In this document: positions 7,688 through 16,100 of the stretch, piece by piece | Position numbering within the stretch: the first letter of the stretch is position 1 | Layout of the letters: the number at the start of each line of letters is the position of its first letter | NCBI GenBank assembly: GCA_002291945.1 | Contig: DBAZ01000040.1 | Location: 1 to 43,756, forward strand | Source: Tepidimonas sp. UBA997 | GTDB taxonomy: Bacteria > Pseudomonadota > Gammaproteobacteria > Burkholderiales > Burkholderiaceae_C | DNA: 43,756 bases | Reading direction: 5' to 3' | Notes under the pieces: generated by a model | Databases searched by the model: none | What the model saw: only the letters and a program-made list of their open reading frames with translations | What the model was told of the DNA's origin: nothing | Translations under genes and position numbers: made by a program

Positions 7688-8086
7688 ATGCGTCACGGAC
7701 ACGGACTTCGCAAGCTCAACCGCACCAGCAGCCACCGCCTGGCCATGTTGCGCAACATGATGAACTCGCTGCTCACGCACGAAGCCATCAAGACCACAGT
7801 GCCCAAGGCCAAGGAATTGCGCCGCGTGGTCGAACCCATGATCACCCTGGCGAAGAATCCCACCCTGGCCAACAAGCGACTGGCTTTTGACCGCCTGCGC
7901 GACCGCGACGTAGTCGTCAAGCTGTTCAACGAACTGGGTCCGCGTTTTGCGGCCCGCCCAGGCGGTTACACACGCATTCTGAAGATGGGTTTCCGTGTGG
8001 GCGACAACGCCCCGATGGCGCTGATCGAACTGGTGGACCGCGCAGAAGAGGCCGCCGGGGAAGTTTCTTCCCCAAAGGCTGAGTAA
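7688..8086 (+). CDS. rplQ: 50S ribosomal protein L17
   Basis: The 132-residue L17 begins MRHGHGLRKLNRTSSHRLAMLRNM, the family signature, and contains KELRRVVEPMITLAK and the RPGGYTRILKMGFRVGDNAPMALIELV segment. L17 lies near the peptide exit tunnel. GAAAGGA precedes the ATG. It closes the alpha operon. The last codons contain a 7-bp hairpin (GGGGAAG 8057-8063 with CTTCCCC 8067-8073) without a U-tract, so transcription may run on into the tRNA gene. Confidence 0.97.
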   Translation: MRHGHGLRKLNRTSSHRLAMLRNMMNSLLTHEAIKTTVPKAKELRRVVEPMITLAKNPTLANKRLAFDRLRDRDVVVKLFNELGPRFAARPGGYTRILKMGFRVGDNAPMALIELVDRAEEAAGEVSSPKAE

Positions 8087-8090
8087 TTCG

Positions 8091-8099
8091 TGCTATAAT
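8091..8099 (+). promoter_or_regulatory. Extended -10 promoter for tRNA-fMet
   Basis: TGCTATAAT is a perfect extended -10 element (TGn followed by consensus TATAAT at 8094-8099). No convincing -35 hexamer is seen 16-18 nt upstream, where the rplQ 3' hairpin lies; extended -10 promoters can work without one. The start would be near 8106, five bases before the mature tRNA. Confidence 0.7.
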
Positions 8100-8110
8100 T
8101 CAAGTCTTGA

Positions 8111-8187
<77 letters not shown>

Positions 8188-8205
8188 TGGATTGAGTGGT
8201 GTTGC

Positions 8206-8231
8206 AATGGCTTCCCTGACCGGAAGCCATT
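8206..8231 (+). terminator. Hairpin downstream of tRNA-fMet, probable terminator
   Basis: AATGGCTTCC (8206-8215) and GGAAGCCATT (8222-8231) form a perfect 10-bp stem with a CTGACC loop, 18 nt after the tRNA CCA. The following GGTATTTCT is only a poor U-tract, so it could be a weak terminator or serve 3' processing of the tRNA precursor. Confidence 0.5.
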
Positions 8232-8266
8232 GGTATTTCTGGCCCCTGCTCTGCCGAGCGGACAGC

Positions 8267-8294
8267 AAAAAACCCCGGCCCGCAAGGGCCGGGG
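8267..8294 (-). terminator. Intrinsic terminator of the cytochrome c peroxidase gene
   Basis: Read on the minus strand, CCCCGGCCC, a four-base loop and GGGCCGGGG (plus-strand 8273-8294) form a perfect 9-bp GC stem, followed by six Ts (8272-8267). It lies about 32 nt after the peroxidase stop. This is a textbook rho-independent terminator and also separates the gene from the plus-strand tRNA. Confidence 0.88.
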
Positions 8295-8325
8295 CGTAGT
8301 CCCCGGATATCCCGTCAGTCAACTA

Positions 8326-9330
8326 TCAATCAAAGGGTCTCGGGCGCGGGGTGTTGTCAGCCGAAGGCGGCAACTGAGGCAGCATGAACTGAGGCTGGTC
8401 GCCCGTGAGCGTCTTCAGGAAAGCTACGATCTGAGCATTCTCCTGGTTGCTGAACCTTCTGCCGAGCTGCAGACGACCCATCACATCGACCGATTCGGCC
8501 AGCGTATTCGCCCCGCCGTCATGGAAGTACGGGTAAGTCCGGTCCACATTGCGCAGTGTCGGAACCTTGAAGTTGAAGCGGTCGGCATCCTTGCCGGTCA
8601 CAGCGGCACGGCCATCGGGCATATTGCCTTTGTAGGGCTCCACGACCCCCATCTTTTGGAAGGAAGTGCCGCCGAGGTTCGGGCCATTGTGACAGGCGAC
8701 GCAACCACTTTCGTTGAAAAGCCTGTAACCTGCCAGTTCGTCCTTGGTGAGGGCGTCCGTCTTGCCCAGCAGCCACTGGTCGAAACGTGAATTGGGCGTC
8801 ATCAGTGTCGTTTGAAATTCGGCAAGCGCCGCCGTCACTTGCTGCATGTCGATTTTGTCTTTGTTGAAGACCAGCCGGAATTCGCGCACGTATTCAGGAA
8901 TCGACTCCAGCATGTCGATGGCGAGCGTGTGGCTGAATGCCATTTCAGCCGGATTGGCGATCGGGCCTCCGGCCTGCTCTTGCAGGTTGGCGGCACGGCC
9001 ATCCCAGAACTGAGCGAGGTTCAGGCTCGAATTCAGCACGGTCGGCGAGTTGATCGGGCCTTGCTGCCATTTGTCACCAATCGAGGTGCGGAGGTTGTCG
9101 GTACCCCCACGGCTCAGGTTGTGGCAGGAATTGCAGGAAATGAAGCCCGACCTCGACAGGCGAGGCTCAAAAAACAGCTTCTTACCCAGCTCGGCCTTGC
9201 CTATGTTGATGTTCTGAGGTGGGGCAATGGGTGCATAGAGCGCCCGGAACTGGTCGGCCGACGCCGCACTCATGCTCACGAGACCAGCAGCTACGACTGC
9301 CACGGCTCCCACGATGGATCTGACTTTCAT
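8326..9330 (-). CDS. Dihaem cytochrome c peroxidase, periplasmic
   Basis: The 334-residue protein has a Sec signal peptide (hydrophobic core about residues 7-22, cleavage probably after ASA near residue 25) and two c-type haem motifs, C66NSCH70 and C210VACH214, as in bacterial di-haem peroxidases (CcpA/MauG superfamily). These reduce hydrogen peroxide to water with electrons from small cytochromes or cupredoxins. Met130, the SRFDQW segment and FHDGG near 270 are typical of the peroxidase branch. The ATG follows GGAGTAAGTC, a strong ribosome binding site. It is a single-gene unit with an FNR-type site upstream and a terminator downstream. A MauG-like role is less likely but not excluded. Confidence 0.92.
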   Translation of the reverse strand: MKVRSIVGAVAVVAAGLVSMSAASADQFRALYAPIAPPQNINIGKAELGKKLFFEPRLSRSGFISCNSCHNLSRGGTDNLRTSIGDKWQQGPINSPTVLNSSLNLAQFWDGRAANLQEQAGGPIANPAEMAFSHTLAIDMLESIPEYVREFRLVFNKDKIDMQQVTAALAEFQTTLMTPNSRFDQWLLGKTDALTKDELAGYRLFNESGCVACHNGPNLGGTSFQKMGVVEPYKGNMPDGRAAVTGKDADRFNFKVPTLRNVDRTYPYFHDGGANTLAESVDVMGRLQLGRRFSNQENAQIVAFLKTLTGDQPQFMLPQLPPSADNTPRPRPFD

Positions 9331-9395
9331 GACTTACTCCTTCTGGTTGAGACTGTCGCACAGGAGCAGGGTAAACCCTTTCTTAAGTAAGGTTA

Positions 9396-9409
9396 TTGAC
9401 GCAGATCAA
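9396..9409 (-). promoter_or_regulatory. FNR/ANR/DNR-type operator upstream of the cytochrome c peroxidase
   Basis: On the minus strand the sequence is TTGATCTGCGTCAA, one mismatch from the FNR-family consensus TTGAT-N4-ATCAA. Its centre is 72 bp before the start codon. If it sits at -41.5 as in class II promoters, the start would fall near 9361 with a TACCCT -10 (9373-9368) that fits the loose TANNNT pattern. Peroxidases of this family are FNR/ANR-controlled in other proteobacteria, so the match is functionally sensible. Confidence 0.6.
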
Positions 9410-9440
9410 AAGTATCGACGACCGATATTCGCACCGGCAA

Positions 9441-11042
9441 TTAAAAGGGGTGCAAGAGAAAGCGGGTGACCTTGGGAGGGCTTTCGCCCATGTGAAACGC
9501 CAACTTGCGCTCGCGCAGAGCCACATCAGAAGCAGTGACGCGGTCGAAGCGACGCAGGTGTTCATTCCAGTTTTCGTCGATGATGCGCTCCACGAAGTGG
9601 CCAGGGTCGGCGGCGTCCTGCCAGAGTTCCCACTCCAGTGCACCCATGCGTAGGCGACTGCGACGACTATCCTGCATCAGCGTCCGAAAGGCGTCGGCCT
9701 GGGTCGGGTCAATCTGATAGTCGATGCAGACCACCACCCGCCCGGGGACGGGCGCTGCAGGGGTGGCGGGCGCAGGCCAGGCTTGGGCAGGGGTGAGGTC
9801 ATCGATCAGGCCACGCTCACGAACGAAGCGCTGCGCCAGCGTCACCGCAGTCAGGCCCGACAAAGCGGCTATGCCGACGCTCCAATGCACGTCCGTCCAA
9901 CTGGCGACGACCCCCCAGAACGCCGCGCCACAGGCCGCGCCACCCATGATGGCCATCTGGTAGACCGCCATGCCCCGAGCCCGAACCCAGTCCGGCAGGC
10001 TCATCTGTGCCGAGACGCTCAGTGAATTGGCCGTGGCAATCCAGGCCATGCCCGCGAGAAACATGGCCGCTATGGAACTCCACAGGGAGGCCGACAATGC
10101 CATGATGATCATCGCCAGGGACTGCAGGGCCGAGCCCGACCAAACTACCGTGTCGCGTGACAGAGTCTGACGAATCCGAGGCAGAAACAGGGCGGAAATG
10201 ATGGCTCCGCTGCCCATGGTTGCCAGCAGCAGCGTGAAGGTTGCGGCGTTGCCCCCTTCCACCCGCAAAGCCAACAAGGGCAACAGAGCGATGAGCGCGG
10301 TGGAATGGAAAAAGAACAGCGCGATGTGCAGATACACCACCAGCAGACGGGGCGACTGCGACACATACTGCCAGCCTACCCGCATGGCGCTGAAAAACGG
10401 TTCACGCCCCAAAGGGCTGGCCGGTTGATCGCGCCTCCAGCGCCAGATGATGAGGGCCGACACACAGGCCAGCACGGCATTCAGAAGAAAGACCCAGGCG
10501 CTGCCCAGCGTAGCGATGATGGCCCCCGCCAGCAGAGGGCCGATGATGCGCGAGGCGTTCATCGAGACGCCATTGAGCGCCAGGGCTTGCGGCAACTGCT
10601 GCCGGGGCACGAGTTCGGGAACCAGGGCGGCGAACACGGGCCAGCGCATGGCCAGTCCTATCCCGTTGGCAAATACCAGAGCCAGCAACCAGCCTGGGGT
10701 CATGGCGTCGAGCATGATGAAGGTGCACATGACCAGCGCCACGGCGGCGATCCACAGTTGGGTAGCCAGGAAATACCGGCGCCGGTCCAGTGTGTCGGCC
10801 AGTGCGCCGCTGGGCAAACCCAGCAGAAACACCGGCAGTGTCGCGGCTGTCTGCACCAGCGCGACCCAGAGCGGGGAAGGCGCGATCGAGGTCATCAGCC
10901 AGGCCGCAGCCACATCATTCATCCACATGCTCACGTTGGCCATCAGCCATGTCAGCCACAACAGGCTGAAAAGGCGGTGCTCAAAAGGAGCCAGAGCCGC
11001 CAACCCGAGAGGTGGGTTGGGCTGAGAGGGAGCGTCGTGCAT
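9441..11042 (-). CDS. MFS transporter with C-terminal ferredoxin-like domain (MFS_3 family)
   Basis: The 533-residue protein has about twelve hydrophobic segments over residues 15-420, beginning LFSLLWLTWLMANVSMWMNDVAAAWLMTS, which places it in the transmembrane secretion effector branch of the MFS (Pfam MFS_3, relatives of enterobactin exporters). The last ~95 residues (VVVCIDYQIDPTQADAF... ALEWELWQDAADPGHFVERIIDENWNEHL) resemble a soluble dimeric alpha-beta-barrel (antibiotic monooxygenase-like) domain on the cytoplasmic side. Substrate is unknown. I prefer the ATG at 11042; a GTG at 11081 would add 13 residues. A CACAAT hexamer 6 nt before the ATG suggests a leaderless mRNA. It is divergent from the universal stress protein gene. 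Confidence 0.85.
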   Translation of the reverse strand: MHDAPSQPNPPLGLAALAPFEHRLFSLLWLTWLMANVSMWMNDVAAAWLMTSIAPSPLWVALVQTAATLPVFLLGLPSGALADTLDRRRYFLATQLWIAAVALVMCTFIMLDAMTPGWLLALVFANGIGLAMRWPVFAALVPELVPRQQLPQALALNGVSMNASRIIGPLLAGAIIATLGSAWVFLLNAVLACVSALIIWRWRRDQPASPLGREPFFSAMRVGWQYVSQSPRLLVVYLHIALFFFHSTALIALLPLLALRVEGGNAATFTLLLATMGSGAIISALFLPRIRQTLSRDTVVWSGSALQSLAMIIMALSASLWSSIAAMFLAGMAWIATANSLSVSAQMSLPDWVRARGMAVYQMAIMGGAACGAAFWGVVASWTDVHWSVGIAALSGLTAVTLAQRFVRERGLIDDLTPAQAWPAPATPAAPVPGRVVVCIDYQIDPTQADAFRTLMQDSRRSRLRMGALEWELWQDAADPGHFVERIIDENWNEHLRRFDRVTASDVALRERKLAFHMGESPPKVTRFLLHPF

Positions 11043-11048
11043 AGGGTG

Positions 11049-11054
11049 ATTGTG
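11049..11054 (-). promoter_or_regulatory. -10-like hexamer for a leaderless MFS transporter mRNA
   Basis: Minus-strand CACAAT lies 6 nt before the ATG at 11042, and there is no Shine-Dalgarno sequence. Transcription would start at about the A of the ATG. No good -35 is visible, so this is a tentative call supported by the same spacing at five other genes here. Confidence 0.35.
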
Positions 11055-11086
11055 AGGGGGAAAAGCAAAAATGCGTGTCACTCGCT

Positions 11087-11109
11087 CGATCTAGTGCCCG
11101 ATCTAGTGC
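11087..11109. repeat. Tandem operator-like repeat between MFS and universal stress protein genes
   Basis: CGATCTAGTGC occurs twice (11087-11097 and 11099-11109) with a 12-bp period. The second copy runs into the palindrome AGTGCGCACT (11105-11114), and a further GCGCACTA lies at 11137-11143. The array lies in the divergent intergenic region just upstream of a TATGAT -10-like hexamer (11120-11125). Placement and symmetry suggest a regulator binding site; which regulator is unknown. Confidence 0.5.
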
Positions 11110-11119
11110 GCACTGACGC

Positions 11120-11125
11120 TATGAT
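11120..11125 (+). promoter_or_regulatory. Probable -10 element of the universal stress protein gene
   Basis: TATGAT matches five of six consensus positions and is 30 nt before the ATG, leaving room for a leader with an AGGA ribosome binding site. The -35 position (about 11097-11102) is covered by the tandem repeat and does not resemble TTGACA, which suggests control by the factor that binds the repeat. Confidence 0.45.
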
Positions 11126-11155
11126 GGAAACATAGGCGCACTACAGGAAAACACC

Positions 11156-11596
11156 ATGAAATGGCTGATACCGATTGATGGCTCTGAACTCTCATTCGAG
11201 GCGGTGGCCCATGCCGTTTCGATGGCACGTGCCGGATTGCCCGCCGAACTCGTGCTGGTGAACGTGCAGGAGCCTGCCACGCTCTATGAAATGGTGACCC
11301 TGCACGACGAAGCCGCGATGAAAGATGTGACCAAGGCCGCAGGATTGGACCTCATGGCACCCGCTGCGGAGCTGGCCCGGGCGGCTGGCTTGCCTTTTAG
11401 CGAGCACGTGCTGACCGGTGACCCGGTGCCGATGTTGCTGGAGGTGCTCGAAGTCGAGGGTTGCGATGCCATCATCATGGGCAGTCATGGGGCTGGCGCC
11501 GTGCGACGAGCCCTCCTGGGATCGGTCTCGCAGAGTCTGCTTGAAAAATCCCCCGTCCCGGTCACCTTTGTCAAAGGTGAGCAGACGGATTCTTGA
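11156..11596 (+). CDS. Universal stress protein, UspA family
   Basis: The 146-residue protein is a single Usp domain: MKWLIPIDGSELSFEAVAHAV at the N-terminus and the nucleotide-binding motif GSHGAGAVRRALLGSVSQSLL near residues 104-124, followed by SPVPVTFVK. The G-2x-G-9x-G-(S/T) pattern is intact, so ATP binding is expected. Such proteins are cytoplasmic dimers induced by starvation, anoxia or other stress; the specific role is unknown. It begins at an ATG after AGGA and ends 20 nt before the dienelactone hydrolase start, so the two are likely co-transcribed. Confidence 0.9.
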   Translation: MKWLIPIDGSELSFEAVAHAVSMARAGLPAELVLVNVQEPATLYEMVTLHDEAAMKDVTKAAGLDLMAPAAELARAAGLPFSEHVLTGDPVPMLLEVLEVEGCDAIIMGSHGAGAVRRALLGSVSQSLLEKSPVPVTFVKGEQTDS

Positions 11597-11616
11597 GTGT
11601 CGATGAAGGAGTTTGC

Positions 11617-12306
11617 ATGAGCCGATGGATCACATTGAACAGCCGTGATGGCCGCGACGTCGCGGCTTACGTCGCCGAGCCCCAGGGTCGCCCAAAGGGT
11701 GGGGTGGTGGTGCTGCAAGAAATCTTTGGGGTGAACGGACACATCCGGTCCGTGGCCGACAGTTGGGCTGCCGAGGGTTACTGGGTGATCGCGCCATCGA
11801 CCTTTCATCGGGTCCAGCCCGGTGTCGAGCTGGGTTATGTCGACAGCGACATGCAAACCGGATTTGGTTTCAAGACGGCTGTCGAGGCCTTGCCCGCCCC
11901 TGGAGTCATGGACGACATTCAGGCCGCCATCGATCAGGCGGTTGCCACCAGTGCGGGAAAAGTCGGCATCGTGGGCTACTGCTGGGGCGGCTTGCTGGCG
12001 TGGCGCAGTGCCTGCCAACTCCAGGGTCTGTCGGCAGCGGTGACTTATTACGGCGGGGGAATGACGACTGCAGATGAGCTGGGCCGTCAGGCCCGGTGCC
12101 CGGTGTTGGCGCATTTTGCAGAGCAGGATCACTGGATTGCGCTCGACACGGTCTTGGCATTCAAGGCCCGGCATCCCGAGGTGGAGGTGCATACCTACAA
12201 CGCTCACCACGGGTTCAATTGTGATCAGCGCGGCTCCTATGACGCAAGGGCTGCACAGCAGGCACTGGAAAGAACCCGAGCCTTTTTCAAAGCGCACTTG
12301 GGCTGA
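11617..12306 (+). CDS. Dienelactone hydrolase family protein
   Basis: The 229-residue alpha/beta hydrolase has the dienelactone hydrolase fold. The nucleophile Cys122 is in GIVGYCWGG, Asp171 in HFAEQDHWI and His198 in YNAHHGF form the triad, and Glu36 in LQEIFGVN corresponds to the residue that activates the cysteine in the family. The classical reaction is dienelactone hydrolysis to maleylacetate in chlorocatechol degradation, but no other pathway genes are here, so the substrate is open. I start at the ATG at 11617 after AAGGAG (11606-11611); a GTG at 11593 would overlap the previous gene and lacks a good site. Confidence 0.88.
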   Translation: MSRWITLNSRDGRDVAAYVAEPQGRPKGGVVVLQEIFGVNGHIRSVADSWAAEGYWVIAPSTFHRVQPGVELGYVDSDMQTGFGFKTAVEALPAPGVMDDIQAAIDQAVATSAGKVGIVGYCWGGLLAWRSACQLQGLSAAVTYYGGGMTTADELGRQARCPVLAHFAEQDHWIALDTVLAFKARHPEVEVHTYNAHHGFNCDQRGSYDARAAQQALERTRAFFKAHLG

Positions 12307-12323
12307 GTCAGACCGGGCGCTGC

Positions 12324-12339
12324 GGTTGCTGGCGCAACC
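12324..12339. terminator. Small hairpin in the convergent gap after the hydrolase gene
   Basis: GGTTGC and GCAACC form a 6-bp stem with a TGGC loop, 18 nt after the hydrolase stop. There is no U-tract on either strand, so it is only a possible termination or mRNA-end structure. The rest of 12307-12494 holds no gene that I can support. Confidence 0.25.
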
Positions 12340-12494
12340 AGGCTAGCAGGTCATGGGGTGGGAGCCGACGACCAGCACCGCGCCCAACCCCGCGTCGGGC
12401 GCCAGGGCATGCAGAACAAAAAGACGGGTCACAACAGAGAAGGCGGCGATCGATTCGGTGGCCCGGACTGTACAACACCGCAAGCCTTGGTCAT

Positions 12495-12971
12495 TCACGC
12501 TTTGAGATGCACCAGCGGCAAGGGGCTGTCGGTCTTGACCTCGCCCAGCGAAAAACTGGTATGCAGGTCTTTCACGTTGGGCAGGTTGATCAGGCGTTGC
12601 AAGGCGAAGCGCGAAAAACTGTCTAGGTCGGGCACGACGACCTGAATTTCAAACGTGCCTGCCCCGCTGATGTAGTGACAGCTGATCACTTCAGGCAAAC
12701 GGCAAATGGCTTCTTCGAGGGCGCGCGTGGCATCCCCCGTATTGCGTTCGGCATCGAGTCGCACGAAGGCCAGCACGCCCAAGCCGATCTTGCGGCGGTC
12801 GAGCACGGCGCGATAACCGGTGATGTAGCCGGCTTGCTCCAGGGCGCGCACGCGGCGCCAACAGGGAGCGGGAGACAGGCCCACCCGCTGGGCCAATTCG
12901 GCGTTGGTCAGGCGGCCCTCCGATTGCAAATGATGCAGGATGGCCAGATCGAATTTGTCTAGTGTTTCCAT
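12495..12971 (-). CDS. Lrp/AsnC family transcriptional regulator
   Basis: Starting at METLDKFDLAILHHLQSEG, the 158-residue protein has the Lrp/AsnC N-terminal helix-turn-helix (about residues 22-42, LTNAELAQRVGLSPAPCWRRV) and the C-terminal ligand-binding RAM domain. Lrp-family proteins assemble into dimers to octamers and sense amino acids. It is divergent from the indolepyruvate oxidoreductase gene, with a 181-bp shared upstream region, so control of that amino-acid catabolic enzyme is the obvious inference. Longer in-frame starts up to 13316 would run through the divergent promoter region and are rejected. A TACAAT (minus strand, 12985-12980) lies only 8 nt before the ATG. Confidence 0.9.
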   Translation of the reverse strand: METLDKFDLAILHHLQSEGRLTNAELAQRVGLSPAPCWRRVRALEQAGYITGYRAVLDRRKIGLGVLAFVRLDAERNTGDATRALEEAICRLPEVISCHYISGAGTFEIQVVVPDLDSFSRFALQRLINLPNVKDLHTSFSLGEVKTDSPLPLVHLKA

Positions 12972-13030
12972 TGCTGCCCATTGTAAGAAAGAAGCTTTCC
13001 AACGAGGCCGATTCGCAGGCGCGAAAAGCA

Positions 13031-13059
13031 AAGACATTCCATGCACGAAGGCATACACT
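13031..13059 (+). promoter_or_regulatory. Possible promoter of the indolepyruvate oxidoreductase gene
   Basis: AAGACA (13031-13036) and TACACT (13054-13059) are 17 bp apart and match the sigma-70 elements at four and four or more positions. The start would be near 13066, giving a leader of about 87 nt. This is a moderate prediction in the region shared with the divergent Lrp-type gene. Confidence 0.4.
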
Positions 13060-13152
13060 GTGCGGAACATCAAACCCGTTGCGTCGCTGGTGATCCTGGT
13101 GGCGCAGAGGGGCCGACCCGTGACCCACGGGCCTTCAACGCAGGAGACAACC

Positions 13153-16100
13153 ATGAACGCCCCTTTGCCCGAGCACGTCCGCCGTGCCCTGGAAACCGTG
13201 ACGCTGGATGACAAATACGCCCTCGAGCACGGGCGGGCTTTCATGAGCGGGGTGCAGGCGCTGGTCAAGCTGCCCATGTTGCAGCGCCAGCGCGACGCCC
13301 GCTTGGGCAAGAACACGGCGGGTTTGGTGAGCGGCTACCGCGGTTCGCCCTTGGGCGGTTACGACCAGGCCCTGTGGAGCGCCCGCAAGCACCTGCAGGC
13401 ACAGAACATCGTGTTCCAGCCCGGCGTCAACGAGGAACTCGCCGCCACGGCGCTGTGGGGCACGCAGCAACTCGGTTTTGCCCCGCCGGGCAGCAACCGG
13501 TTCGACGGCGTGTTTGGCATCTGGTATGGCAAGGGGCCGGGTGTGGATCGCTGCTCGGACGTGTTCAAGCACGCCAACATGGCGGGCACCACACCGTGGG
13601 GCGGCGTGATTGCCGTGGCCGGTGACGATCACGTCGCCAAAAGCTCGACCGCCGCGCACCAGAGCGACCACATCTTCAAGGCCTGTGGCCTGCCGGTATT
13701 TTTCCCGACCAGCGTGCAGGACATACTGGACTTGGGCCTGCACGCCTGGGCCATGAGCCGCTTTGCCGGGGTGTGGGCGGGCATGAAGACCATCCAGGAG
13801 ATCGTCGAGTCCAGCGCCACGGTCGAGATCGACCCAGAGCGGGTGCAGATCGTCCGACCCGACTTCGAGATGCCGCCAGCGGGGGTGCATATCCGCTGGC
13901 CCGACGCCGCACTGGAGCAGGAAGCCCGGCTGATGGACACCAAGTGGTACGCCGCACTGGCCTACGTGCGGGCCAACCGCCTGAACCACAACGTGATCGA
14001 AGGGCCGAACGACCGCTACGGCCTCATTGCCAGCGGCAAGGCCTACAACGACCTGCGCCAGGCCTTGCACGATCTGGGGCTGGACGACGACACCTGCCGC
14101 CAACTCGGCATCCGGGTCCACAAGGTGGCGGTGGTGTGGCCGCTGGAAGCCCAGACCACGCGTGCATTCGCCACCGGTTTGCGCGAAATCCTGGTGGTGG
14201 AGGAAAAGCGCCAGGTGATCGAATACCAGCTCAAGGAAGAGTTGTACAACTGGCGCCCGGACGTGCGCCCCGACGTGCTAGGCAAGTTCGACGAGGTGGG
14301 CGGCGACCACAGCGGCGGCGAATGGTCCATGCCCAACCCGAGCGCCAACCAGTTGCTGCGCGCCAATGCCGACTTGTCGCCCGCCCTGATTGCCCAAGCC
14401 GTGGCGCGGCGCTTGAAAAAGCGCGGCATCCTGCCTGAAGGCAGTGACATCGCCGCCCGCGTCGATGGCCAGATCGCGCTGCTGCAAGCCAAAGAACGCG
14501 CCCAGCAGGTGCTCGACGCCCAGGCCGCGCTGGCCGACCGCCAGCCCTGGTTCTGTAGTGGCTGCCCGCACAACACCAGCACCCGGGTGCCCGAGGGGTC
14601 GCGGGCCATGGCTGGCATCGGCTGCCATTTCATGACCATCTGGATGGATCGCGACACGGTGGGCTTCACCCAGATGGGGGGCGAAGGGGTGCCTTGGGTC
14701 GGGCAGCAGCCCTTCAGCCACGATCAGCACATGTTTGCCAATCTGGGCGATGGCACCTACTTCCACAGTGGCCTGCTGGCCGTGCGCCAGAGCATGGCGG
14801 CGGGGGTCAACATCACCTACAAGCTGCTCTACAACGACGCCGTGGCCATGACCGGTGGCCAACCCGTGGGCGAGCGGCCCGAAGGCCACAGCGTGCTGCA
14901 GATCGCCCACAGCCTGCGCGCCGAGGGGGTGAGCAAGATCACCATCGTGACCGACGAGCCCGAGAAGTACCAGGGCGCACGCCACACCACCATCGGCGGT
15001 GCCACGCTCGAGCTGCCCGATGGCGTGGCGGTGCAGCACCGCGACGAACTCGACCGCATCCAGCGCGAGTTCCGTGACCTCAAAGGCACCACGGTCATCA
15101 TCTACGACCAGACCTGCGCGACCGAAAAACGCCGCCGCCGCAAGCGCGGCACGCTGGCGGATCCGGCCCGGCGCGTCGTCATCAACGAGGCGGTGTGTGA
15201 AGGCTGCGGCGACTGTGGCGTGCAGAGCAACTGCCTGAGCGTGGAGCCGCTGGAAACCGCATTCGGGCGCAAGCGCACCATCAACCAGAGCACCTGCAAC
15301 AAGGATTTTTCCTGCACCAAGGGCTTTTGCCCCAGCTTCGTCACGGTGGAGGGCGGCAAGCTGAAGAAAAAGGCCAAGGGTTCAGGCTCGCCCACTCTGG
15401 CCAGCCTGGGTGAGCTGCCGCAACCCGTGCTGCCCCGTGCCGCCCGGCCCTGGGGTGTGGTGGTGGCCGGTGTGGGCGGCACTGGCGTCATCACCATCGG
15501 TCAGTTGCTGGGCGTGGCCGCGCACCTGGAAGGCAAGGGCATCGTCACGCAGGACGCGGCCGGTCTGGCCCAGAAGGGCGGTGCCACCTGGAGCCACGTG
15601 CTGATCGCCGACCGGCAGGCAGACATTTTGACTACCCGCGTCAGCATGGCGGGGGCCGATCTCATCCTCGGCTGCGACCCGCTGGTGGCAGCAGGCAAAG
15701 AAACCACGTTGCGCATGCTGCAAGGCCGCACCCATGTGGCGCTCAACACCCATGCCACGCCCACGGCGGCCTTCGTCAAGCACGCTGGCTGGCAGAACCC
15801 GGCCGAGCCGTGCGTGGCCACCATTGGCGGCATCGTCGGGCTGAGCTCCCTGGGGGCTTTCGACGCCAACCGCATGGCCCACACGCTAATGGGCGACAGC
15901 CTTTTCATCAACCCCATGGTGCTGGGCTATGCCTGGCAGCGCGGCTGGATTCCGCTGCGCCTGGAGTCGTTGATGCGGGCCATGGAACTCAACGGCGTGG
16001 CCGTCGAACAGAACAAGACGGCCTTTGCCTGGGGGCGTCAGGCAGCCCATGACGGGGGGCAGGTGCTGGCTTTGCTGGAACCCGCGCAGGTCGTCGAGTT

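Noticed and set aside
8057..8073. GGGGAAG-TTT-CTTCCCC hairpin in the last codons of rplQ as a terminator
   Set aside because: It lies within the coding sequence and is followed by AAAGG, not a U-tract.
12940..13152. 71-residue N-terminal extension of the indolepyruvate oxidoreductase frame
   Set aside because: It begins inside the Lrp gene on the other strand and crosses the divergent promoter region. The family-typical start with a ribosome binding site is at 13153.
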